Positions 1 to 8,679 of a stretch of 64,000 nucleotides of DNA are shown one piece after another. The notes under the pieces were generated by a model, which saw only the letters and a list, made by a program, of their open reading frames with translations, did not search any database and was not told the origin of the DNA. Both the position numbers and the translations under genes were made by a program. Positions within the stretch are counted from its first letter, which is position 1. Each line of letters begins with the position of its first letter. The DNA lies in contig SHXW01000005.1 in the NCBI GenBank assembly GCA_009693115.1, positions 1 to 64,000 of the forward strand. The letters are read 5' to 3'. Source of the stretch: Dehalococcoidia bacterium (GTDB lineage: Bacteria > Chloroflexota > Dehalococcoidia > Lucifugimonadales > Lucifugimonadaceae).

Positions 1-363
1 CGTACGCCAATGACAGAAGCGCCTGTGACCAAGTGTTTTCACCCTTTCGGAATGTCCGGGAAATTAGGGGACATGCAGGGGGCCATGCGGGAGGCCCGTC
101 ACGGGCGGAAGGCGCAACGCGCTCCGTCCGGACAGGGGAACCCGTCAGGCACAAACCGTCAGAATACGACAGGTTTGCGGGCCGTGGGTGCGCCGGGATC
201 GGGAGATGCCTTCAACCACCGTCAACCCGGTTCCGGCTTGCCAGGATCGGGGTCCGTGGTGTGGACAGGAGTGCCCAGCCTCCACAGATTCCTTCCTGCG
301 CTGCGGTTCGGTCCGGAATGACGCGCCCGGGTGGAAGTGTCGGCGATATTCCAACTCAGAAGG
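1..363. other. Left edge, no gene recognised
   Basis: No reading frame here gives a recognisable protein. The segment contains one copy of the dispersed element ending in CGGAATGACG (287-323). It lies downstream of the minus-strand dehydratase that ends at 364, so it is probably intergenic and may continue outside the window. Confidence 0.5.
287..323. repeat. Dispersed element, GATTCCT...GGAATGACG type
   Basis: The segment starts AGATTCCTTCC, has a GCGCTGCGG-like core and ends CCGGAATGACG. The same framework recurs at 17005, 29773, 54455 and 58738. It belongs to a loose family of short non-coding elements between genes. Confidence 0.5.
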
Positions 364-1593
364 TTATCGCTTTACCCGGTTTTTCTTCAGTTGGCCTGCG
401 GTGGTGTAGCCAGGGCCGCGGCCGCGCTCCCATGTGTGCTGCTTCGCAACCGTTTCATCGAGGTCAACGCCCCAACCCGGCTTTCTGGAGATGGCAAGCG
501 CGCCGTTTTTGTACGGCATCGGCCCGCCCGTCAGGTCGTCCTTCCACGGCACATCGTCTATGTCCACCTCCATGATCTTTACGTTTGGGAGGGTGGCGCA
601 CAGGTTCAGGCCGATGGCCGTCGCAAGGTGCGAATAGTAGTTATGGGGCGCGATGTTCATTTCGAAGCTCTCGGCGGCCAGTGCCACGTCACGGGAGCGG
701 GCGAAGCCGTTCCACGGGATGTCAATCATGGCGACGTCCATCGAGCGCGCCTCGAAGTAGCGGCGGTAGTCGCGCAGGCCGAAGCAGTTTTCGCCAGATG
801 TTATCGTCTGCGTGGTCGAGTCCTTTATCTGGCGGAGCGCGTGAGGCTCGTACATGTCTATTTCAACCCACATCATGCGGAAGCGTTCGAGCACCTTGCA
901 GATGCGGGCTGCGGCCTCCGGCTTGAAGTTGAAGTTCAGGTCTATCGCCACCTCCACGTCCGGCCCTGCGCCATCCACGAAGGCGCCTATCTGCTCCTCG
1001 ATGTGCCGGAGCATCTGCGGTGTGACGTTCTGGTCGGAGGTGCCTGAGCCGCCGCCGAAGCCGCCGAAGTAGACGCCCGCGTCCTCCCCCGGGAAGATGA
1101 TGTTCGTCTTAAGTGCCGTGAAACCGCGTTTGCGGACCTCCTCGCCCAGCCTGCGGATGTCGTCCATGCTCTTGAGCGGGGGCGTGCCGATGAGCTTCCA
1201 GTCCCGGGCGCGGGAGGTGCCGCAGTGCGACCAGTAGACGCGCTGCGAGTCACGAGTGGGGCCGCCGAAGAGGGAATAGACAGGAACGCCCAGGTCCTTC
1301 GCCTTGAGGTCCCACAGGGCAAGCTCGATGCCCGCGATGGCCTTCGAGGCGATGCCGCCGGGGGACTGCCTCGCCATGCGGTAGAGGTCCCAGTAGAGCT
1401 GCTCGACGGGCCGGGGGTCGCGCCCGATGAGCAGTGGCCTGAAGTCATCCACCGCTCCGACAATGGCGTATGGGTTGCGGCCGTCGGAGCATTCCCCGTA
1501 CCCGGTGATGCCTGTGTCCGAGCGCACGGCCACGAACTGCCAGGGCCGCCAGCCCGCGTCAACGACAAAGGTCTCGATCGCAGTGATTTTCAT
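364..1593 (-). CDS. Mandelate racemase/muconate lactonizing enzyme family protein (enolase superfamily)
   Basis: Enolase-superfamily enzyme of 409 residues, probably a sugar-acid or carboxylate dehydratase or racemase; the substrate cannot be read from sequence. The N-terminal capping domain starts MKITAIETF and contains GYGECSDG. The barrel supplies Mg ligands at about D218 (IDLNFNF), E244 (VEIDMY) and E268 (SGEN), with D291 (DIPW) and H317 (APHN) as candidate catalytic residues. K162 in LKTN lies where the MLE-type KxK base is expected. The ATG at 1593 is preferred because GGAGAG precedes it and homology begins there, although the frame stays open to 1746. A second, differently specialised paralogue is at 24442-25668. 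Cytoplasmic, monocistronic. Confidence 0.88.
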   Translation of the reverse strand: MKITAIETFVVDAGWRPWQFVAVRSDTGITGYGECSDGRNPYAIVGAVDDFRPLLIGRDPRPVEQLYWDLYRMARQSPGGIASKAIAGIELALWDLKAKDLGVPVYSLFGGPTRDSQRVYWSHCGTSRARDWKLIGTPPLKSMDDIRRLGEEVRKRGFTALKTNIIFPGEDAGVYFGGFGGGSGTSDQNVTPQMLRHIEEQIGAFVDGAGPDVEVAIDLNFNFKPEAAARICKVLERFRMMWVEIDMYEPHALRQIKDSTTQTITSGENCFGLRDYRRYFEARSMDVAMIDIPWNGFARSRDVALAAESFEMNIAPHNYYSHLATAIGLNLCATLPNVKIMEVDIDDVPWKDDLTGGPMPYKNGALAISRKPGWGVDLDETVAKQHTWERGRGPGYTTAGQLKKNRVKR

Positions 1594-1883
1594 CTGGTAC
1601 TCTCCGGCTGCCTGCCCGCGTGGGACGGTGTTTGTGCGCCAGATTCTACGGGCTCGCGCGGCCGGGAGATGTGGACGGCGGAAACGTTGTCCCGGCATCA
1701 CGGACCCGGAAACGGTTCTGATGATGACAGGGCCCCCCCTCAACATGACCCTGCGCCAGGACGGCGCCCGGCAGGGGAAGGGGGTTCAGGATGGGTCTGA
1801 TTGGGAGCCGTCATTAGCGAATAGATCCACTGTCCGGATTCGGTTCATGATCATCCCACCGCTCAGAAAGGCGGCCAGATCAC

Positions 1884-2909
1884 ATGCCTCGCGTGAAGAC
1901 AGCGGCCCCGCCTCGCATTTACCTCGCGCACGACCACATGCAGAGGGCGGGAGACTTTGCGCAGGACCGGGCAGGCGGCGTGTCCGGCAAGATCCTCCAC
2001 CTGACGGTGGACTCATGGATCGAGGCGCCGGCCCGCGAGCAGTACGAAGCTTCCTACTTCGGTTATGAAGGCTTCCTGCAGCGCGGCCTGGCTGCAGCGG
2101 CGCGCGTCCACAAGATCGCCGCAGACCCGGAGAACAGGACGCGCATCATCCGTACGAGCGGTGACCTTGAAACCGCGCATAAAAAGGGCGAACTCGCGCT
2201 CATCCTCGGCAACGAGGGCGGCAAGATAGTCGAAGAGTCCCTCGGCGTTCTGGAGGCGTGGTGGTGGCTCGGCCTGCGCCACTTGCAGTTCAACTGGGCC
2301 ATGCGCAACCAGATAGGCGCGGCGCAGTCAAACGAGGACGAGAAGTCCCGGCCCGGCCTCTCCCCGTTCGGCTTCAAGGTCGTCGAGAAGATGAACGGGC
2401 TTGGCATGGTCATAGACGTGTCCCACTCGTCACCCAAGACGATAGAGGATGTGTTGAAGGCCACGAAGAGGCCAATCCTGAACTCGCACTCCGGGTCGCG
2501 CTCACTCGCCAACAAGCAGCAGAACCTGTGGGACGGCCAGCTGCGGGACATGGCGAAGAACGGCGGCGTGGTGGCGATGCACTTCTGCTCGAGGCTCGTT
2601 CTGGGTGTGAACGACCGCCAGTCGGAGATCCCGGACGTCATCAGGCAGGTGCGCTACTGCGTGGACAGGGCGGGGATAGACACGGTGGGCCTCGGCCCCG
2701 ACTGGGTGCTGGGCGACCCCGAACGGGACCGCGCCTACCTGCGCAACACGGACCAGGAGAGCATTTCGTGGACGGCGGGCCTGGAGTCCAGCGCGGAGAT
2801 GGGGAACCTGCTGCCCGCGCTTGAAAAGGCGAAGTTCAAGGCGTCAGAAATAGAAAAGATCCTCGGCGGGAACATGCTGCGGCTGTTCAGGGACACGCTG
2901 CCGAAGTAG
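1884..2909 (+). CDS. Membrane dipeptidase-like protein (peptidase M19 family)
   Basis: A 341-residue protein of the renal dipeptidase (M19) fold, which hydrolyses dipeptides or related amides with a binuclear zinc site. Conserved elements are GNEGG (E111, the bridging glutamate region), IDVSHSS (H181), ILNSHSGSR (H202), a GPDWVLG block near 272 replacing the usual GxDFDG, and the C-terminal ILGGNMLRLF signature. The N-terminal HxD metal motif (usually DGHND) appears instead as AHDHMQ (H16-D17-H18), so the metal site may be altered. No signal peptide is visible, so it is probably cytoplasmic. It diverges from the dehydratase at 364-1593 and could act in amide catabolism; that role is inferred. 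Confidence 0.85.
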   Translation: MPRVKTAAPPRIYLAHDHMQRAGDFAQDRAGGVSGKILHLTVDSWIEAPAREQYEASYFGYEGFLQRGLAAAARVHKIAADPENRTRIIRTSGDLETAHKKGELALILGNEGGKIVEESLGVLEAWWWLGLRHLQFNWAMRNQIGAAQSNEDEKSRPGLSPFGFKVVEKMNGLGMVIDVSHSSPKTIEDVLKATKRPILNSHSGSRSLANKQQNLWDGQLRDMAKNGGVVAMHFCSRLVLGVNDRQSEIPDVIRQVRYCVDRAGIDTVGLGPDWVLGDPERDRAYLRNTDQESISWTAGLESSAEMGNLLPALEKAKFKASEIEKILGGNMLRLFRDTLPK

Positions 2910-2946
2910 GTCACAGGCGGGGCTGGTCCGGCGGGCCGTTGCCGGT

Positions 2947-3405
2947 CTAGTGCCCGCCGCCCGGCGCAGGTTGGATGAACTCCAGCCAGTTGCCCTCAGG
3001 GTCGCGGGCGTAGATGATCCCGACCCTCCCGGCAGGCGTGTCCCGCCACTTGGGCTCCGTCTGGAACTTGACACCCTTCGACGCGAATTCGCTGTGCACC
3101 TTTGCGAGGTCGCTCACGTTGAAGCAGAGGTGGGCCGTGCCGAGGTGGTTGCGGTCGAGGTGCCCCGGCTTTTCCGCAGGGTTGTAATACTTCACCAGCT
3201 CGATCTGCTGCCCGTCCGGGTAGCCCACGAACACGAGCTTGCGTTTCGCCCCCGGAAAACCGGTGTGATCGCCCGTGGGCGGGGCGACGGCCTCTATCTC
3301 CCGCAGCTTCGTCAGGCCGATGACCTCTGTATAGAACTTCACCATGGCATCCATGTCATGAACGACGATGCCGGTGTGGTTGAACCCGGTGACTACGTGG
3401 GCCAT
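2947..3405 (-). CDS. VOC family (glyoxalase/bleomycin resistance-type) protein
   Basis: A 152-residue vicinal oxygen chelate protein with two beta-alpha-beta-beta-beta modules. Likely metal ligands are H10 in FNHTGIVV, E in QQIELVKYY, H in GTAHLCF and the terminal E of GNWLEFIQ, the spacing seen in glyoxalase I and methylmalonyl-CoA epimerase-type proteins. GGAGGG lies six bases before the ATG. It converges on the M19 gene with 37 bp between stops. The substrate is unknown; lactoylglutathione lyase-like, epimerase-like or extradiol-like activity are all possible. Confidence 0.85.
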   Translation of the reverse strand: MAHVVTGFNHTGIVVHDMDAMVKFYTEVIGLTKLREIEAVAPPTGDHTGFPGAKRKLVFVGYPDGQQIELVKYYNPAEKPGHLDRNHLGTAHLCFNVSDLAKVHSEFASKGVKFQTEPKWRDTPAGRVGIIYARDPEGNWLEFIQPAPGGGH

Positions 3406-3513
3406 GATCGTCCCTCCGTGCTCCTGACAGGCCCAGCAGCCTGTCCGCCCCGATGCGCAGCCCCGGACATGCCGTTGGCCGAGGGGGCATGGCCGGGAGT
3501 TTAGCAGCGCATG

Positions 3514-3855
3514 TCAGTCAGCATCGTCACCCGTCCGCGCGTAGCCCTCTTCTGCAAGTTCTTGCGCCATTTGCGCCGCGACCCCCGGCGGCGCCAGTCT
3601 GGTAAACGCCCAGACGGCCAGCACCAGCACGAGCAGGTCATCGAGCTGGCCGATGACAGGGATGAAGTCAGGTATCAGGTCAACTGGCGACATCAGATAG
3701 AGCACTAGCAAAGGGATGATCAGCTTCGGGACGAGTGGCACGCGCCTGTCGCGGGTGAGCCTGCACGCCAGCCGGCCCCTGCCGCGCCAGTTCAGCCTGA
3801 GCGCGGCGGCGACCGTAGGATCCCGCCTTGCCCTTGCCATGAGCCGCTTGAGCAA
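3514..3855 (-). CDS. YkvA/DUF1232 family small membrane protein
   Basis: A 113-residue protein. The centre holds one or two hydrophobic segments around the family signature YLMSPVDLIPDFIPVIGQLDD, which continues into a hydrophobic LLVLVLAVWAF stretch. This is the DUF1232 motif of YkvA-like membrane proteins, whose function is not established. The N-terminus is strongly basic. A TTG at 3855 with GGAAGG five bases upstream is a better start than the internal ATG at 3840, which has no ribosome binding site. Confidence 0.8.
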   Translation of the reverse strand: MLKRLMARARRDPTVAAALRLNWRGRGRLACRLTRDRRVPLVPKLIIPLLVLYLMSPVDLIPDFIPVIGQLDDLLVLVLAVWAFTRLAPPGVAAQMAQELAEEGYARTGDDAD

Positions 3856-3966
3856 ATTGGCCTTCCGTTGCGGCGTTCACCGCTCTCTGGTACGTTCGGG
3901 TCCGGTGGCGCAGCCTGTCCCAGTATTTCCGGGCGAAGCGAGGGGTCCCGGCAGAGGTGGCGACCG

Positions 3967-4476
3967 ATGACTCACGACGCGTTCTGCTCAAGATGCGGCG
4001 CCCGGCTGCCGTCAGATCCGGGCGGCGCGCCGAAGTGCGCGGGGTGCGGCCGCATCGCCTATCTTGACCCGAAACTCGCCGCTGCGGCCATTGTGCCGCA
4101 CTGCGGCGGCATCGTGCTTGTCAAACGGGCGATAGAACCTGCCTTCGGCAGGTGGAGCTTCCCATCTGGTTACGTGAACCGCGGCGAGCAGGTGGAGCGG
4201 GCGGCCGAGCGCGAGGTCTTTGAGGAGACCGGGCTTCACGTCTCGGCGAAGTGGCTGGTCGGCCTCTACTCCACGCCCGGCGGTCCCGTCGCCCTGAGCG
4301 TGTATCACGCCGAGGTTACAGGCGGCACGCTTTCCGCTCGTGACGAGTCCCTTGAGACGGGCGCGTTCACTCTGGACAGGCTCCCTGAACTGGCCTTCGA
4401 GCACGACTCCCGCATCATCCAGGACTGGTTGCGGGAGCGTTCCGCCCGGGGTCCCGGCCACCAGGGGCTGTCCTGA
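3967..4476 (+). CDS. Nudix hydrolase with N-terminal zinc ribbon
   Basis: A 169-residue protein that hydrolyses a nucleoside diphosphate linked to another moiety. A zinc ribbon opens the protein (CSRCG and CAGCG pairs within the first 35 residues) and is followed by a complete Nudix box, G-x5-E-x7-REVFEETGL. This arrangement resembles NudC-related and ADP-ribose-type pyrophosphatases, but the length is shorter than NudC. The ATG at 3967 is preferred over an upstream TTG at 3868 because the zinc ribbon begins directly after it. The gene diverges from the YkvA-like gene. Confidence 0.88.
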   Translation: MTHDAFCSRCGARLPSDPGGAPKCAGCGRIAYLDPKLAAAAIVPHCGGIVLVKRAIEPAFGRWSFPSGYVNRGEQVERAAEREVFEETGLHVSAKWLVGLYSTPGGPVALSVYHAEVTGGTLSARDESLETGAFTLDRLPELAFEHDSRIIQDWLRERSARGPGHQGLS

Positions 4477-4692
4477 ATTCATCGGCAGGGCCTGGAACGG
4501 GCAGATGTGGAATGGGGCTATGGGCCGTGTGGTTGTGGGACAAAGACACGCTTCAGCGCGTGCGTCCGGCGCTGCGCGGCCTCACAACCAGCCTGAAAAG
4601 GCATATTTTGGTAATGTGGGATGTTGCGGGTCACCCGGAAGAGTCCGAGTGTCCTGCGCGCCTGAAGCCAGCCACACTGAAAGAGCACGGCC

Positions 4693-6156
4693 ATTACAGC
4701 ACCCTCCTTTTCCGACCTCGGCCTCATAGACCCACTCCTGCGCGCCGTGCGCGCCGAAAGCTACACAGAACCGACACCCATCCAGGTCGAGGCCATCCCG
4801 AGCCTGTTGGACGGGCGGGACCTGCTCGGCTGCGCGCAGACTGGCACCGGCAAGACCGCCGCCTTTGCCCTGCCCATCCTCCAACGTCTGTATGCGGTGA
4901 AACCCGTTGGACAACGCTTGCCGCGCGCTCTTGTCATTGCGCCGACGCGCGAACTAGCGATCCAGATCACCGGAAGCTTCAAGGCCTACGGGCAGTTCCT
5001 CTCATTGACATACGCAGTCATCTTCGGCGGAGTGGGCCAGGACAGGCAGGTGCGCGAACTGGGGCGCGGCGTTGACATCCTGGTAGCCACGCCCGGACGC
5101 CTGCTCGACCTCATGGGGCAGGGGTTCGTCAAGCTGAACAAGGTCGAAGTCCTTGTCCTTGATGAGGCGGACCGCATGCTAGACATGGGGTTCATAAACG
5201 ACGTCCGCAGGGTCCTCAAGGCACTTCCAGTGAAGCGCCAGACGCTGCTCTTTTCCGCCACGATGCCAACAGAGGTTTCCGCGCTCGCACGGAGCATCCT
5301 CTCCAACCCTGTCAACGTCGCTGTGACGCCCGTGGCGACGACGGCCGCCCGGATAGACGAAAGCATAATTTTTGTGGCAAAGGCTGAGAAGACGCCCCTG
5401 CTCGCCGGCCTGCTGCAGCAACCGGCAGTCGCCAGGTCACTGATCTTCACCCGCACCAAGCACGGCGCAGACCGGCTCGTACGCCAGCTTGGGACTTATC
5501 AGATCATGGCGGAGGCCCTCCACGGCAACAAGTCCCAGAACGTCAGGCAACGGACGCTGGATGGTTTCCGGACGGGCCGCCTGCGCTTTCTCGTGGCCAC
5601 AGACATAGCCGCGCGCGGCATAGACGTGGAGGGGATCACGCATATCGTGAATTACGACCTGCCGGTTGAGCCTGAGGCCTATGTCCACCGCATCGGGCGC
5701 ACGGCGCGCGCCGGGGCCAGCGGAATAGCCGTCTCGCTGTGTTCAGAGGAAGAGCGGGAGGCCCTCCGGAACATTGAGAAGTTGCTCAAGCGCCGCGTGC
5801 CTGTTGCCCGTGGAGAAAACCGCCCCGCCCCCGCCGTGCTGCCTCCGGCTCCGCCGGCCATGCCGGAGCGCGCTTCTGCGCTAGGCCGGACGCGGCAGGC
5901 CCTCGCAGTGCCGGGGCGCGTCCAGCAGCGGGCCGCTTCGCCTACTCAGGGATCGGCGTCTCCTCGGCGACCCGCCTCGCCCAGTCAGGCACCGGTGTCC
6001 CCCCAGAGATCCGCCTCGCCCAGTCAGGGACCGGAGTCCCCTCGGCGACCCGTCTCGCCTACTCAGGCGCCGGCGTCTCCCCCGAGGACCGCGCCGTCGA
6101 GTCCCGGCAGCCGGACGGGGAGTGCGGCACGGACGTTCCGTCAGCGCGGCAGATAG
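4693..6156 (+). CDS. rhlE: RhlE-type DEAD-box ATP-dependent RNA helicase
   Basis: DEAD-box RNA helicase for RNA remodelling or ribosome assembly. In order it has the Q motif (EPTPIQ), AQTGTGKT, PTRELA, TPGR, VLDEADRM, SAT, LIFTRTK, ATDIAARGID and HRIGRTARAG, so both RecA domains are complete. The first ATG/GTG/TTG is the GTG at 4747, but the conserved upstream FSDLGLIDPLL is encoded in the same frame before it, with in-frame stops at 4663 and 4678. Translation therefore probably begins at a rare codon; ATT at 4693 with GAAAGAG upstream is my best guess. The tail is Pro/Ser/Arg-rich and carries four tandem 13-residue repeats, encoded at 5938-6093. Confidence 0.88.
   Translation: MTAPSFSDLGLIDPLLRAVRAESYTEPTPIQVEAIPSLLDGRDLLGCAQTGTGKTAAFALPILQRLYAVKPVGQRLPRALVIAPTRELAIQITGSFKAYGQFLSLTYAVIFGGVGQDRQVRELGRGVDILVATPGRLLDLMGQGFVKLNKVEVLVLDEADRMLDMGFINDVRRVLKALPVKRQTLLFSATMPTEVSALARSILSNPVNVAVTPVATTAARIDESIIFVAKAEKTPLLAGLLQQPAVARSLIFTRTKHGADRLVRQLGTYQIMAEALHGNKSQNVRQRTLDGFRTGRLRFLVATDIAARGIDVEGITHIVNYDLPVEPEAYVHRIGRTARAGASGIAVSLCSEEEREALRNIEKLLKRRVPVARGENRPAPAVLPPAPPAMPERASALGRTRQALAVPGRVQQRAASPTQGSASPRRPASPSQAPVSPQRSASPSQGPESPRRPVSPTQAPASPPRTAPSSPGSRTGSAARTFRQRGR
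5938..6093 (+). repeat. Four tandem 39-bp repeats in the helicase tail
   Basis: Four in-frame 39-bp units, each starting TCGCC(T/C)A(C/G)TCAGG, encode 13-residue units of the pattern SP(T/S)Q-x3-SP-x-R-x2. The units are imperfect but in exact register. They form a disordered, basic, serine- and proline-rich RNA-helicase tail. Confidence 0.85.
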
Positions 6157-6330
6157 GGCTTCACTCTGTGGAGCGGCCCTGGAATTGTCGAGGAGTCCTC
6201 CGGGCAGGCGGGGCAGCACGAGGGCAATCCCAGCGCGCTGAAGGCCCTGTGACCAGTCTTCCGCAGGAGAGCGGTCGCCCCCGGGGTCGAGATGGGCAGC
6301 TCCCCGCAGCTGCAACTCTCAGAACGCGCC

Positions 6331-7509
6331 CTACTTCGCCGTGTTCACCCTGCCCAGGAACTCGCGGACGGCCAGTTCGTAGCGGACGGAGTCAAGGTTC
6401 CACGCGCCCACGTGCTGCGCGTCCGGGTACGAGTCGAACGTCACGATGTCAGGCCGCTTCTGAGCCAGCCCCTCGCTCGTGCTGTACGGCACCTTCGCAT
6501 CATCAGTGCCATGCACGAGCAGTACCGGGACCTTGAGAGTGTCCGCATCTCGGATATAGTCAAGCTCGTTCCACTTGACGTGATAGCTCCAACCGGCCAT
6601 GAGTCTGGCGGTGGCCACCACGACGCCGGGGACGCTGCGCTGCTTGCCTGCAAAGTCAATCGTCGCTCCGAAGTCCAGCATCGGCGCGTCCATGATCAGC
6701 CCGTCCACCTCTGCGGCGAGCAGCGAGTGGCGCATGAAGCTCATGGCCACCCCGCCGCCCATGCTGTACCCGACAAGGACGATGCGTTTTGCGCCTCCGG
6801 CGCGGGCGAAGTGAGCCGCCGCCTCAACGTCCTGCCATTCGGTCAGCCCGAACTGGTGCTTGCCTGACGGGTCGGAAGGCGCGCCTTCGTCGTTCCGATA
6901 CGTGATGACCAGGGCGTGGGCGCCGGAGTCAACGATGGGGCGGAGCATGCGGAGGGCTTCGGAGCGCCTGCCGTTAACGCCGTGGATGAAGATCACCCAC
7001 GTCTCCGTCTGACCCGCCACGTACCAGGCCGGCATGGGCCCCAGAGGGGAGTCAAATGTCACCGTGTTGTAGGGCAGGCCGAAGGCCCTGAGCGGGTCGC
7101 CGGGGTAGGCGTGCTTGTCCAGACGGGCGGTCTGTCCAGCTGTCACAGTGCCTTCCAGCGTCCGGAACTCCCGTGTCACAGAATTGCCTGACTGTGAAAC
7201 GATCTTGCCCAGGCGCCCGTAACCAGTTGGCGTCTCGATGCCCCATTCGGCCGGGTGGGTGACGTCGCTGTTGCCGGCGTCCGCCCGTATGGTGACCGCG
7301 GTCAGCCCTGCGGTCTCCACATAGAGGTCGAACTTGTCGGGTGTGTGGTCCACCGATAGGGCATCGCTGTTGATCATGATCGAGTAGTAACAGCCGCCGG
7401 CCAGGTCCACGATGCCCAGGATTACGAAGACAAGCAGGGAAATGGCGGCTGCCTGTCGGACGCGTCGGCGGAGGAAGCCAGACCGTTTCTTCGAAGCGGC
7501 TGTTGTCAT
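6331..7509 (-). CDS. Membrane-anchored alpha/beta hydrolase
   Basis: A 392-residue serine hydrolase of the alpha/beta fold. One hydrophobic segment at about residues 20-40 follows a basic N-terminus, so the enzyme is anchored in the membrane with its catalytic domain outside. The oxyanion region is FIHGVNGRR, the nucleophile elbow is GYSMGGG, the acid is in HGTDDAKVP and the histidine in DAQHVGAWN. A cysteine within LAGGC at the end of the membrane segment is a weak lipobox and may be fortuitous. The substrate is unknown; esterase or peptidase-like activity would fit. Upstream of its ATG I see only a poor ribosome binding site. Confidence 0.82.
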   Translation of the reverse strand: MTTAASKKRSGFLRRRVRQAAAISLLVFVILGIVDLAGGCYYSIMINSDALSVDHTPDKFDLYVETAGLTAVTIRADAGNSDVTHPAEWGIETPTGYGRLGKIVSQSGNSVTREFRTLEGTVTAGQTARLDKHAYPGDPLRAFGLPYNTVTFDSPLGPMPAWYVAGQTETWVIFIHGVNGRRSEALRMLRPIVDSGAHALVITYRNDEGAPSDPSGKHQFGLTEWQDVEAAAHFARAGGAKRIVLVGYSMGGGVAMSFMRHSLLAAEVDGLIMDAPMLDFGATIDFAGKQRSVPGVVVATARLMAGWSYHVKWNELDYIRDADTLKVPVLLVHGTDDAKVPYSTSEGLAQKRPDIVTFDSYPDAQHVGAWNLDSVRYELAVREFLGRVNTAK

Positions 7510-7674
7510 TGCTTGGCGTTGTGGGGGTTGGCCCCACCCTCATGTTCCACGAACTGGGAGAAGAGACTTCACTCGGCCTTGCCCTGAAACGTGGCGGTCG
7601 AAAGGCTTGAACAACTATCTCAAGATGAAAACACCGGATCAACCGTGGCTATTCGTTGGGCCATGGGATGGCCG

Positions 7675-8457
7675 TCAAGACCCCAGGGCCTTGTGGCAGG
7701 CGTCCATGTAGCTCCTGGCGCCTGTGTTCAAGAACCGGTTCGTGCTTGTGACGTGCCAGCGGATGCCTATGTCATGCCAGTGCTTTGCCTGCGACGGGTC
7801 TGTGATAGTGCCGACATGCTTCCCGGCCTTGCGTATCTTCGCGGTCAGTTTTTCAATGGTCTCGACGACCTTCGGGTGCGCCGCCTGTCCCGGGAAGCCG
7901 TATTGAAGTGAAAGGTCACCGGGGCCGAGGAAGATCATGTCTGCGCCCGAAGTGGCTATGATCTCGTCCTGGTTCTCCAGCGCCTCCAGCGTTTCTATCT
8001 GGAGCGCCACCATCACTTCCTCGTTGGCTGACTTCACGTACTCGGCGAATGGCTCAATGCCGTGCATCGCGCCGCGGCCGGCGAAATTGCCCCGCTGCCC
8101 CAGCGGCGGGAACTTCACCGCCTCCACGACTGCCCTTGCGTCCCGGGCATTGTTGATCATGGGGATCAGGACGCCGTGCGCCCCAGCCTCCAGGAAGCGG
8201 AGGATGTGTTTTGGCTCATTCATCCCTATGCGGACAAACGCCGTCGCCCCCGAAAGTTCTGCTGCGCGGATCATGTTCTCCGCCGCTTCGTAGTCGATCG
8301 TCCCATGCTCGCAGTCGATGATTACGAAGTCATAGCCCATCCAGCCCATAAATTCGGTCATGGCGGGCGACGGAAAGTTCACAAACGGCCCGAACGTGTC
8401 CCGGTTGGCGGCAAGTTTCTGTTTCAGGGTGTTCTTTTTCACGTCCGCTCTCTCCAT
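7675..8457 (-). CDS. HpcH/HpaI family aldolase (2-keto-3-deoxy acid aldolase type)
   Basis: A 260-residue class II aldolase that cleaves 2-keto-3-deoxy acids to pyruvate and an aldehyde. Landmarks are GYDFVIIDCEHG, the active-site Arg region FVRIG, LQIETLEALEN (metal-binding Glu) and MIFLGPGDLS (metal-binding Asp). The ATG at 8457 has a long purine-rich ribosome binding site (GGAGAGGGG) and marks the start of homology; the frame remains open to 8586 but that part is unlike the family. Since dehydratases of the enolase superfamily make 2-keto-3-deoxy acids, this enzyme could act downstream of those at 364-1593 or 24442-25668; that link is inferred. Confidence 0.88.
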   Translation of the reverse strand: MERADVKKNTLKQKLAANRDTFGPFVNFPSPAMTEFMGWMGYDFVIIDCEHGTIDYEAAENMIRAAELSGATAFVRIGMNEPKHILRFLEAGAHGVLIPMINNARDARAVVEAVKFPPLGQRGNFAGRGAMHGIEPFAEYVKSANEEVMVALQIETLEALENQDEIIATSGADMIFLGPGDLSLQYGFPGQAAHPKVVETIEKLTAKIRKAGKHVGTITDPSQAKHWHDIGIRWHVTSTNRFLNTGARSYMDACHKALGS

Positions 8458-8467
8458 TGAAACATCC

Positions 8468-8489
8468 CCTCTCCTTTGGGTGAGAGAGG
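8468..8489. repeat. CCTCTC palindrome
   Basis: CCTCTC and GAGAGG pair across a 10-base loop just upstream of the aldolase start. On the minus strand its purine arm supplies part of that gene's ribosome binding site. Member of the dispersed CCCTCTCC family. Confidence 0.55.
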
Positions 8490-8679
8490 ACGGGTGTTGA
8501 GGGTTGGAGTCCCGGTCCGGCCGGCCAGTATTGAAACAGCCCCTCACTTCCGGGGCGAGCGCCGCAAGCGTAGCCTGCGCGCGCAAACCCCGTCAAAGCG
8601 CCCGCGACCATTACGATGAACGGATGCGACCAGACAGACTCATCGCCCTTCACTCGGGCCGCCTGAACATGAATATCGG

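Noticed and set aside
331-1047. A 238-codon plus-strand open frame over the first dehydratase
   Set aside because: Complement shadow of the enolase-superfamily gene; low-complexity, Arg/Val/His-rich translation without homology.
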